From: an uncultured Collinsella sp.
GTDB taxonomy: Bacteria > Actinomycetota > Coriobacteriia > Coriobacteriales > Coriobacteriaceae
Direction: 5' to 3'
NCBI GenBank assembly: GCA_905197585.1
Contig: CAJJZO010000129.1
Span: 1 to 5,416, forward strand
DNA: 5,416 bases
The notes below the pieces were generated by a model. That model was not told the DNA's origin, made no database searches, and was given only the letters and a program-made list of their open reading frames with translations. The position numbers and the translations under genes were made by a program. Below are positions 1 to 4,817 of the stretch, one piece after another (position 1 is the first letter of the stretch; each line of letters begins with the position of its first letter).

Positions 1-1187
1 GCGATGAGCTCCTCATCGTTCATCTGGCGATGTGTGGCATTAGCGGGATGCAGGCAGCAAGTGCGTGCGTCGGCCACGTGTGTGGCGATCTGGGCGAGCT
101 TGAGGCTCTTCATAAAGGTCTCGGCCGCCGCACGACCACCGTTAAAGCCAAAGCTCACAACACCGCAGGTACCGTTGGGCATGTACTTCTGAGCCAGGTC
201 ATAGTACTTGTCGCCCTCCAGGCCCGGATAGCTCACGAAGCGCACCTTGGGATGGCTCTGCAGGAACTTGGCAACGGCCAGGCCGTTCTCACAATGACGC
301 GGCATGCGCACATGCAGGCTCTCGAGCGAGCTGTTCAGGAAGAACGCCGCCTGCGGGTTCTGCATGGGGCCAAGGTCGCGCATGAGCTGCGCGGTGGCCT
401 TGGTAATGAAGGCGCCCTCGCGACCGAACTTCTCGGCATACGTCACGCCGTGGTAGCTCTCGTCGGGCATGGTGAGACCCGGGAACTTGTCCGCATGAGC
501 CATCCAGTCAAACTGGCCGTGGTCGACGATCACGCCGCCCAGGTAGGCAGCATGTCCATCCATGTACTTGGTGGTGGAGTGCGTAACGATGTCGGCGCCC
601 CACTCAAAGGGACGGCACATCACGGGCGTCGGGAAGGTGTTGTCGACCATCAGCGGCACGCCGTAGTCATGTGCGGCCTTGGCAAAGCGCTCAATATCGA
701 GCACGGCAAGGGCGGGGTTGGCAATCGTCTCGCCAAAGACGAGCTTGGTGTTGGGCTGGAAAGCGGCCTCCAGCTCCTCATCGGTGCAGTCGGGTGCGAC
801 GAACGTGCAGGTCAGGCCCATGCGGCCCATAGTGTGAGCCAGCAGGTTGTAGGTGCCGCCATAGATGGCAGAGCTCGCGACCACATGATCGCCGGCACCG
901 GCCACGTTAAAGATCGCGAGGAAGTTCGCAGCCATGCCCGAGCTCGTGAGCATCGCAGCGGTGCCGCCCTCCATCTCGCAGATCTTGGCAGCAACTAGAT
1001 CGCACGTGGGGTTCTGCAGGCGGCTGTAGAAGTAACCGGACTCCTCCAGGTCAAACAGCTTGCCCATATGCTCGGACGTATCATACTTCCACGTGGTGGA
1101 CTGGTAGATAGGCACCTGGCGCGGCTCCGCGTCACCCGGGCGGTAGCCGCCCTGAACACAGGTAGTACCGATGGTCTGCTCGCTCAT
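1..1187 (-). CDS. metY: O-acetylhomoserine sulfhydrylase (homocysteine synthase), C-terminus cut by window edge
   Basis: This is a PLP-dependent enzyme of the Cys/Met metabolism family, which in its MetY branch makes homocysteine from O-acetylhomoserine and sulfide in the cytoplasm. 395 codons are visible from ATG at 1187 with no stop; the family usually has about 425-430 residues, so some 30-35 are missing. Visible landmarks are QVPIYQSTTW (24-33), the cofactor-phosphate motif YSRLQNP (Tyr54, Arg56), TSSGMAA (81-87), the stacking Tyr109 in SAIYGGTY, GETIANPALAVLDI (152-165), VDNTF with Asp182, and the Schiff-base lysine Lys207 in HSTTKYMDGH. The C-terminal HPANATHRQ motif (380-388) is also present. 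GETIANP and the roughly 50-residue insertion after Lys207 favour the O-acetylhomoserine sulfhydrylase branch over cystathionine gamma-synthase. The start is supported by AAGGGAG at 1194-1200, 6 nt upstream. The gene is divergent from the Cys-rich gene at 1418. Family assignment is secure; the exact acyl-homoserine substrate is inferred. Confidence 0.93.
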   Translation of the reverse strand, partial: MSEQTIGTTCVQGGYRPGDAEPRQVPIYQSTTWKYDTSEHMGKLFDLEESGYFYSRLQNPTCDLVAAKICEMEGGTAAMLTSSGMAANFLAIFNVAGAGDHVVASSAIYGGTYNLLAHTMGRMGLTCTFVAPDCTDEELEAAFQPNTKLVFGETIANPALAVLDIERFAKAAHDYGVPLMVDNTFPTPVMCRPFEWGADIVTHSTTKYMDGHAAYLGGVIVDHGQFDWMAHADKFPGLTMPDESYHGVTYAEKFGREGAFITKATAQLMRDLGPMQNPQAAFFLNSSLESLHVRMPRHCENGLAVAKFLQSHPKVRFVSYPGLEGDKYYDLAQKYMPNGTCGVVSFGFNGGRAAAETFMKSLKLAQIATHVADARTCCLHPANATHRQMNDEELI

Positions 1188-1225
1188 ATCTAGCTCCCTT
1201 GCTTGGGTTTTGATTTATTCGGTTC

Positions 1226-1254
1226 ACGATACCGCTACCCCGCAGCCCTCTCAA
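1226..1254 (-). promoter_or_regulatory. Possible metY promoter
   Basis: Read on the minus strand, TTGAGA (1254-1249) and TATCGT (1231-1226) are separated by 17 bp. The -35 is a good match and the -10 only fair. Transcription would begin near 1219, giving a leader of about 30 nt, too short for a SAM riboswitch or T-box. This rests on hexamer matching alone. Confidence 0.3.
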
Positions 1255-1260
1255 CCCATC

Positions 1261-1314
1261 CCCAAGGTAGGTTATGGGACAAATCGATCAGGGGTATTTA
1301 TCTCAAGCCTTGGG
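1261..1314. repeat. Inverted repeat in the metY / Cys-rich gene divergent region
   Basis: CCCAAGG (1261-1267) and CCTTGGG (1308-1314) are perfect 7-bp inverted arms 40 bp apart. A third half-copy, CTTGGG, lies at 1202-1207, close to the metY ribosome binding site. The enclosed segment is AT-richer than the genes and includes an ATCGAT core. It could be a paired operator for a regulator of one or both divergent genes, or the base of a leader-RNA stem. No known operator was recognised. Confidence 0.35.
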
Positions 1315-1372
1315 CATTTGCTCGACAGAGAAAAATGAGGCATCCATGAAGCCCTCGATGATTACACGCACC

Positions 1373-1404
1373 GTCACGGGTACCATAAGCGGGTACACCG
1401 TGAC
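1373..1404 (+). promoter_or_regulatory. Strong hairpin or operator directly upstream of the Shine-Dalgarno
   Basis: The arms GTCACGGGTACC (1373-1384) and 1392-1404 form 12 base pairs with a single bulged A at 1397 and a 7-nt loop, ATAAGCG. The stem ends one base before the AAGGAG Shine-Dalgarno (1406-1411) of the following gene. No U-tract follows on either strand, so it is not a terminator. It may be an mRNA leader structure that stabilises or tunes translation, or a DNA palindrome bound by a repressor. If translation instead began at 1346, the repeat would be coding. Confidence 0.7.
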
Positions 1405-1417
1405 CAAGGAGACAACG

Positions 1418-1864
1418 ATGAAGCAAATCGATACGGCCCAGCTCGACATCACCGCCTGTCAGGCTCAGGCTGCCGAATACCACGCCCGTGGCTTTAACTG
1501 CGCGCAGGCCGTCGCCTGCACGCTCGCACCTGCCGTCGGACTCGACCCTCAGGTCGCCTTTACCCTCACCGAGGGCTTTGGCGCCGGCATGGGCGGCATG
1601 ACCGAAACCTGCGGCGCCATCTCGGGCGCCGTGGCCATCATGGGCTTCGTGATGAGCGACGGCATGGAAAACCCCAAGACCAAGGGCCAGACCTACAAGC
1701 TGTCGCGCGAAATCGCCAAGCGTTTTGGCGAGAAGAACACGACGACCGTCTGCGGCACGCTCAAGGGCATCGGATCGGATAAGGGTCCGCTCCGCAGCTG
1801 CCCCGGTTGCATCGACGATGCCGTCGAGATCGCCTGCGATGTGCTAAAGCAGCTCGCCGAGTAA
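1418..1864 (+). CDS. C_GCAxxG_C_C family cysteine-rich protein
   Basis: A 148-residue protein matching the C_GCAxxG_C_C family of small conserved-cysteine proteins, usually about 150 residues and of uncertain, probably redox- or metal-linked, function. The hallmarks are GFNCAQAV (25-32, Cys28), ETCGAISGAV (63-72, Cys65), VCGTLKG (Cys112) and the closing CPGC pair (Cys128, Cys131). There are eight cysteines in all: 14, 28, 34, 65, 112, 128, 131 and 140. The glycine-rich stretch GFGAGMGG (53-60) precedes the central motif. No signal peptide is seen; the short hydrophobic GAISGAVAIMGFVM stretch is conserved-core sequence rather than an obvious membrane segment. The start at 1418 is chosen for its AAGGAG 6 nt upstream and the family length. 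The frame stays open upstream, with an in-frame ATG at 1346 preceded by GAGG (172 residues) and another at 1274. It is divergent from metY and convergent with yigZ. Biochemical role unknown. Confidence 0.87.
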   Translation: MKQIDTAQLDITACQAQAAEYHARGFNCAQAVACTLAPAVGLDPQVAFTLTEGFGAGMGGMTETCGAISGAVAIMGFVMSDGMENPKTKGQTYKLSREIAKRFGEKNTTTVCGTLKGIGSDKGPLRSCPGCIDDAVEIACDVLKQLAE

Positions 1865-1877
1865 ACGGCAGCAACAG

Positions 1878-1929
1878 AAAAACGACGGCCGGCGCGCTTG
1901 GGATCCATCCAAAAGCACGCCGGCCGTCG
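1878..1929 (-). terminator. Rho-independent terminator of yigZ, in the convergent gap
   Basis: Perfect 12-bp arms CGACGGCCGGCG (1883-1894) and CGCCGGCCGTCG (1918-1929) enclose a 23-nt loop that can itself pair (TTGG/CCAA). On the minus strand the stem starts 3 nt after the yigZ stop and is followed at once by five U (1882-1878), a classical intrinsic terminator. On the plus strand the stem lies 18 nt after the stop at 1864 but lacks a U-run, so it would be weaker in that direction, although it may still block read-through. Confidence 0.88.
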
Positions 1930-1932
1930 CCG

Positions 1933-2568
1933 TCAGAACTCGGCAAATTCGGGAGCGCCGACCTCGATCTCCTCGCGTCCCGCCATAAGCTCGCGCATCT
2001 TGGCGCAAAATGGCTCCTGCTCCCCCGCCTTAAACACCAAATGAATCGTCACGGCATCCGCGTAATCGGTATCCGAAACCTTGGCACCCGAATCTTGCGC
2101 CAAACGAAGCACCTGCTCATACTGCGGATAGGCCACATGTACGTCAACCGGCACGACACTCGTCATCTCGACGATCTGCCCGGCCTCCTGAGCCGCGGCC
2201 ACCGCCGCCTGCGTCGCCGCGGTGTAGGCGCGTACCAAGCCGCCAGGCCCCAACAGCGTGCCACCAAAATAGCGCGTCACCACGCAGCAAACATTTTTGA
2301 GCCCCGCGCCACGCAGCACCTCGAGCGTCGGCATACCGCTCGTGCGGCTCGGCTCACCATCATCGCTCTGGCGCTCGCGTCCATCGACCAAAATCCACGC
2401 GGGAACATTGTGTCGAGCGTCGTAGTGACGCTTGCGAACCATCTCAATAAAGGCATTCGCCTCATCCTCGGACTCAATATGGACCAGCTGGGCAATAAAC
2501 CGGCTCTTGCGGTCCACAAACTCGCCCGAAGCCTCAATATTCGATTGCAGAGTAAAATAGCTGTCCAA
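1933..2568 (-). CDS. yigZ: YigZ / IMPACT (UPF0029) family protein
   Basis: A 211-residue member of the YigZ/IMPACT family, related to yeast Yih1 and human IMPACT, which interfere with GCN2 signalling; the role of the bacterial proteins is not settled. Family landmarks are EFVDRKSRFIA (16-26), HYDARHN (48-54), DDGEPSRTSG (69-78) and the signature VVTRYFGGTLLGPGGL starting at residue 96. A C-terminal DUF1949-type alpha/beta domain spans roughly 138-195. Length is typical. No ATG is available: two tandem TTG codons begin the frame at 2571 and 2568. The second is preferred because GAGGGG (2579-2574) lies 5 nt upstream of it but only 2 nt from the first. The usual DGEPSGTAG motif reads DGEPSRTSG here. 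It is convergent with the Cys-rich gene, ends in the terminator at 1878-1929, and lies just downstream of rnpB on the same strand with a possible promoter of its own. The family call is firm, the function open. Confidence 0.93.
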   Translation of the reverse strand: MDSYFTLQSNIEASGEFVDRKSRFIAQLVHIESEDEANAFIEMVRKRHYDARHNVPAWILVDGRERQSDDGEPSRTSGMPTLEVLRGAGLKNVCCVVTRYFGGTLLGPGGLVRAYTAATQAAVAAAQEAGQIVEMTSVVPVDVHVAYPQYEQVLRLAQDSGAKVSDTDYADAVTIHLVFKAGEQEPFCAKMRELMAGREEIEVGAPEFAEF

Positions 2569-2573
2569 CAAAG

Positions 2574-2579
2574 CCCCTC
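2574..2579 (-). promoter_or_regulatory. yigZ ribosome binding site that decides between two TTG starts
   Basis: GAGGGG (2579-2574 on the minus strand) is the only good Shine-Dalgarno near the start. It leaves 2 nt to the TTG at 2571 and 5 nt to the TTG at 2568. Spacing therefore supports 2568. Confidence 0.6.
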
Positions 2580-2608
2580 AACAACAAGCAAAGCAACAAA
2601 CAGCCTCA

Positions 2609-2639
2609 ATAATACGGCAAAGAGCGTATCGATTGTCAG
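2609..2639 (-). promoter_or_regulatory. Possible yigZ promoter just downstream of rnpB
   Basis: On the minus strand CTGACA (2639-2634) and TATTAT (2614-2609) are each one base from consensus, but the 19-bp spacer is long. Transcription would start near 2602 with a leader of about 33 nt. It would free yigZ from depending on rnpB read-through. Based on hexamer matching only. Confidence 0.35.
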
Positions 2640-2650
2640 GGTAACAAAAA

Positions 2651-3014
2651 TGCCAAGTGGGCCTGTAAGCCGGGTTCTGTCGTGAACGGTCATTTATCTT
2701 GTCTGCACGTTACCGTGCAGCTCCACGCACGCTACCCGAACGCGGACCGGGCCGGCCCATAGCGTTCCTATTCGCGCTTGCTCCGGATGGGGCTTGCCAA
2801 GCCGCCGTGTTGCCACGACGCTGGTGGTCTCTTACACCACCGTTTCAGCTTTTCCCTTTACGCCTTGCGGCGCAGGTGGGAGTCTTCTTTTCTGCGGCGC
2901 TTTCCGTCGGATCACTCCGCCCGGCCGTTAGCCGGCATCCCGCCCTCTGGAGCCCGGACTTTCCTCACGCGTGCTGCAAGCAGCACATCGCGCGACCGTC
3001 TGGCCCACTCAGCA
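2651..3014 (-). ncRNA. rnpB: RNase P RNA, bacterial class A
   Basis: This is the catalytic RNA of RNase P, which with the RnpA protein matures tRNA 5' ends. The universal P4 strands are both present on the minus strand: GAGGAAAGTCCGGGCTCC (2966-2949) and ACAGAACCCGGCTTACAGG (2680-2662). The ends are set by P1, where 3014-3002 pairs over 13 consecutive positions (two G-U) with 2663-2651. Other recognisable parts are the P3 hairpin GTGCTG/CAGCAC (2986-2971), the GTAAGAG loop of the P12 region, the L15 region leading into ATCCGGAGCAAG, a GTAA-capped hairpin (2720-2703) and the conserved AGATAAATGACC strand. Length is about 364 nt, compact for an actinobacterial-type RNA. Five U follow the 3' P1 strand (2650-2646), so P1 plus the U-run may act as the terminator. 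The L15 triplet reads GGC rather than the usual GGU. Ends are good to a few bases. Confidence 0.97.
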
Positions 3015-3021
3015 GTGCAAG

Positions 3022-3048
3022 AGTGTAGCACACCGTTGCCGCAGGCAA
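3022..3048 (-). promoter_or_regulatory. rnpB promoter
   Basis: On the minus strand an extended -10, TGCTACACT (3030-3022), lies about 7 nt before the predicted 5' end of RNase P RNA at 3014-3016, exactly where a start site is expected. A -35-like TTGCCT (3048-3043) is present with a short 15-bp spacer, acceptable for an extended -10 promoter. Confidence 0.65.
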
Positions 3049-3176
3049 TGGCACAACACAAGCGTTCGACACGATAAACCAAGAACCGCGCTATGCAGTA
3101 CAATAGAGTCGTCGATGGGCAACGTCGTCAGTCGAATCGCGACCGCGCTCCGCACCCCTCCGTCTACTCGGTGCGT

Positions 3177-3213
3177 TCCCGCCTCCTCCCCGAGGCGGGA
3201 TGTCGGCATTTTT
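3177..3213 (+). terminator. Possible intrinsic terminator of an unassigned plus-strand transcript
   Basis: TCCCGCCTC (3177-3185) and GAGGCGGGA (3192-3200) make a 9-bp GC-rich stem with a 6-nt loop. Nine bases later come five T (3209-3213). An outer TGC/GCA pairing (3172-3174 with 3206-3208) would bring the stem base next to the T-run across an asymmetric internal loop. No plus-strand gene upstream accounts for it, so the assignment is tentative. Confidence 0.35.
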
Positions 3214-3278
3214 CATGCACCGACAACCAATAGCCTGTGAACAGCACGGGCAGCATCGCGTACCTCAGCAACAAATGC

Positions 3279-3312
3279 AAAAAGGGACCCGTCCATTGCG
3301 GACGGATCCCTT
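3279..3312 (-). terminator. Rho-independent terminator of rpsA
   Basis: On the minus strand, GGGATCCGTCC (3310-3300) and GGACGGGTCCC (3294-3284) form an 11-bp stem with one U-G pair and the loop GCAAT. It is extended by AA/UU and followed by five U (3283-3279). It begins about 25 nt after the rpsA stop codon and is a textbook intrinsic terminator, so rpsA is probably transcribed separately from rnpB. Confidence 0.93.
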
Positions 3313-3336
3313 AAAACAAGTGATCGTCAAACCGAT

Positions 3337-4503
3337 TTACTCGGCGTCGGTCTCCTCGTCCTTCTTCTCGGAAGGCAGCGGGGTAACCTCGATCTCGACG
3401 CCCAGAGTCTCAGCAGCGGACTTCATGGACAGGGAGATACGACGACGGTCGAGGTCGATCTCCATGACCTTGACCTGAACCTTGTCGCCCACGTGGGTGA
3501 CCTGAGAAGGCTGATCGACGTGCTTGTTGGCCATCTCGGAGATGTGCACCAGGCCCTCGATGCCCTCGCCCAGGTCGACGAAAGCGCCGAACGGGACAAG
3601 CTTGGTCACAGTGCCCTCGACGATAGCGCCGACGGGGTACTTCTTGACCAGTGCGCGCCACGGATCCTCGGTGGTCTGCTTGAGACCAAGGGAGATGCGC
3701 TCGCGGTTGAGATCGACGTCGAGAACCTCGACCTCGACCTCCTGGCCGACCTTGACAACCTCGGAAGGATGGTTGACGTGGTTCCAGGAGAGCTCGGAGA
3801 TGTGGATGAGGCCGTCGATACCGCCGAGGTCGACGAAGGCGCCGAAGTCGACGATGGAGGAAACGGTGCCCTGGAGACGCATGCCAGACTTGAGCTTGGA
3901 CAGGATCTCGGAGCGCTCGGCCTTACGGGACTCCTCGAGCACGACGCGACGGGAGAGGACGACGTTGTTGCGGTTGCGGTCCATCTCGATGACGCGGGCC
4001 TCGATGCGGGTGCCCATGTAGGCGTTGAGGTCCTTGACGCGACGGAGGTCAACGAGGGAGGCGGGCAGGAAGCCACGCAGGCCGATGTCGAGGATCAGGC
4101 CGCCCTTGACAACCTCGATAACCTCGCCCTCGACGTTCTCGCCGGAGTTGAACTTCTCCTCGATGCGGTTCCAAGCACGCTCGTACTCGGCACGCTTCTT
4201 GGACAGGACCAGACGACCGTCCTTGTCCTCCTTCTGGAGAACCAGAGCCTCGATGGGATCACCGAGTGCAACGATGTCTGCAGGGTTAGCGTCCTTGCGG
4301 ATGGACAGCTCGCGGACCGGGATAACGCCCTCGGACTTGAATCCGATGTCAACGAGCACCTCGTCATGCTCGATCTTAACGACAGTGCCGTTAACGAGAT
4401 CGCCCTCATCAAAGTCGGTAATCGTACCGTCGATGAGGTTGTTCATCTCCTCCTCGTTGACATCGTCAAGAGAGAAAATGGACGAGTTCTGAATCTCACT
4501 CAA
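3337..4503 (-). CDS. rpsA: 30S ribosomal protein S1, four S1 domains
   Basis: A 388-residue S1 protein, which binds mRNA on the 30S subunit and assists initiation. It carries four S1 (OB-fold) RNA-binding repeats at about 34-103, 121-186, 206-275 and 291-361. The last two are the most canonical, with DFGAFVDLGGIDGLIHISELS and PFGAFVDLGEGIEGLVHISEMA (split here only by name). The tail from 362 is acidic and lysine-rich, ending EKKDEETDAE. E. coli S1 has six repeats and about 557 residues; four repeats and about 390 residues are usual in Gram-positive lineages, so this is not a truncation. The start is TTG at 4503, backed by AAAGGGG (4517-4511) 7 nt upstream; the first in-frame ATG would remove 19 residues. 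Codon use is strongly biased (GAG, AAG, CTC, GAC), as expected for a highly expressed gene. A predicted leader hairpin covers its Shine-Dalgarno, and a strong terminator follows. It is divergent from the HAD gene. Confidence 0.97.
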   Translation of the reverse strand: MSEIQNSSIFSLDDVNEEEMNNLIDGTITDFDEGDLVNGTVVKIEHDEVLVDIGFKSEGVIPVRELSIRKDANPADIVALGDPIEALVLQKEDKDGRLVLSKKRAEYERAWNRIEEKFNSGENVEGEVIEVVKGGLILDIGLRGFLPASLVDLRRVKDLNAYMGTRIEARVIEMDRNRNNVVLSRRVVLEESRKAERSEILSKLKSGMRLQGTVSSIVDFGAFVDLGGIDGLIHISELSWNHVNHPSEVVKVGQEVEVEVLDVDLNRERISLGLKQTTEDPWRALVKKYPVGAIVEGTVTKLVPFGAFVDLGEGIEGLVHISEMANKHVDQPSQVTHVGDKVQVKVMEIDLDRRRISLSMKSAAETLGVEIEVTPLPSEKKDEETDAE

Positions 4504-4507
4504 AGGT

Positions 4508-4532
4508 GGACCCCTTTCGAACTACGGGGCCC
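4508..4532 (-). promoter_or_regulatory. Predicted hairpin sequestering the rpsA Shine-Dalgarno
   Basis: In the minus-strand RNA, GGGCCCC (4532-4526) can pair with GGGGTCC (4514-4508) over 7 bp, one of them G-U, around an 11-nt loop, GTAGTTCGAAA. The right arm contains the GGGG of the AAAGGGG Shine-Dalgarno, 7 nt before the TTG start. Such a fold would make rpsA translation dependent on opening the hairpin. The left arm overlaps a perfect DNA palindrome, CGGGGCCCCG (4525-4534). The pairing is visible; any regulatory role is inferred. Confidence 0.5.
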
Positions 4533-4634
4533 CGATTGCTAGGACCTACAGAAGGGTGCGACAAGCACACAACGTTTAGGAACACTCGGGAGCCGACAGA
4601 TACTAATGTGACGCTTATGCAATCACGTTCGTAT

Positions 4635-4663
4635 AGGTTACGGGGAAATCATTTCGATTTCAA
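4635..4663 (-). promoter_or_regulatory. Possible rpsA promoter
   Basis: On the minus strand TTGAAA (4663-4658) is followed after 17 bp by TAACCT (4640-4635), with TATACG (4635-4630) as an alternative -10 at a poor spacing. The spacer holds a small palindrome, GAAATCATTTC (4645-4655). A second candidate upstream is TTGCGA (4706-4701), 17 bp, TAAAAA (4683-4678). Either would give a leader longer than 120 nt containing the Shine-Dalgarno hairpin. Hexamer matching only. Confidence 0.35.
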
Positions 4664-4687
4664 GCGTGAACTGCGATTTTTTACTCG

Positions 4688-4729
4688 TATGGAGACTTTT
4701 TCGCAATCTTGTGGACGACCGTCTCCATA
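4688..4729. repeat. 9-bp inverted repeat in the rpsA / HAD divergent region
   Basis: TATGGAGAC (4688-4696) and GTCTCCATA (4721-4729) are perfect 9-bp inverted arms 24 bp apart. The repeat overlaps a weaker TGCGA/TCGCA pair (4672-4676, 4701-4705) and covers one of the candidate rpsA promoters. No U-run follows immediately on either strand, so it is not a terminator. It could be a two-site operator or a leader hairpin. Confidence 0.45.
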
Positions 4730-4817
4730 AGTTGACGATAGGCAGTTAGGCATACGGCTTTGGGGTAAAGTATCCGGAGCAACGATTCTGGAACGATTTA
4801 TCGAGAAAGGTGCCCGC

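Larger units (their letters stand above)
3015..3278. other. Gene-free region between rnpB and the rpsA terminator
   Basis: About 260 bp without a credible gene. It holds the rnpB promoter at its left end, a plus-strand TACAAT (3099-3104), a GC-rich hairpin (3177-3200) and a small inverted repeat TGTCGG/CCGACA (3201-3206, 3220-3225). Open frames here either cross rnpB or lack a ribosome binding site and resemble no family. It may encode a short RNA, discussed in the findings, or be plain spacer. Confidence 0.5.
4504..4817. other. Divergent intergenic region between rpsA and the HAD gene
   Basis: This 314-bp spacer holds the rpsA leader and promoter candidates on the minus strand and the HAD gene's upstream region on the plus strand. 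It is visibly more AT-rich around 4621-4730 than the genes. On the plus strand TTGACG (4732-4737) and TAAAGT (4766-4771) resemble promoter hexamers but are 28 bp apart, so no HAD promoter can be assigned. No open frame here looks like a gene. Confidence 0.5.

Noticed and set aside
30..998. 322-codon plus-strand open frame opposite metY
   Set aside because: It is antisense to a clear PLP-enzyme gene with all catalytic motifs, has low-complexity composition and resembles no protein family; it is a shadow of high-GC codon bias.
1188..1417. SAM riboswitch or T-box in front of metY
   Set aside because: The leader from the best promoter is only about 30 nt, and no SAM-I, SAM-II, SAM-IV or T-box consensus (such as the T-box TGGNACC sequence) could be found on the minus strand.
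1807..2685. 292-codon plus-strand open frame across the terminator and yigZ
   Set aside because: It runs through a strong terminator and opposite yigZ, and its sequence is Arg/His-rich shadow composition.
2699..3240. Several open frames of 60-110 codons within and around rnpB
   Set aside because: The region is a structured RNA with P1, P3, P4 and other conserved elements in place; these frames overlap it and show no protein features.
3115..3240. Possible 41-residue small protein on the plus strand starting at ATG 3115
   Set aside because: There is no convincing Shine-Dalgarno, the composition is not protein-like, and it would run through the GC-rich hairpin.
3493..4542. 349-codon plus-strand open frame opposite rpsA
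   Set aside because: Its product is an Asp/Leu/Val-rich mirror of the biased rpsA codons with no domain and no ribosome binding site.
4614..4622. DnaA-box-like TTATGCAAT
   Set aside because: A single copy with more than one mismatch to the consensus, no cluster and no origin-type genes nearby.
4606..4628. CRP-like site TGTGA...TCACG upstream of rpsA
   Set aside because: The half-sites are separated by about 11 bp instead of 6 and lie in a probable actinobacterium, so the match is likely chance.
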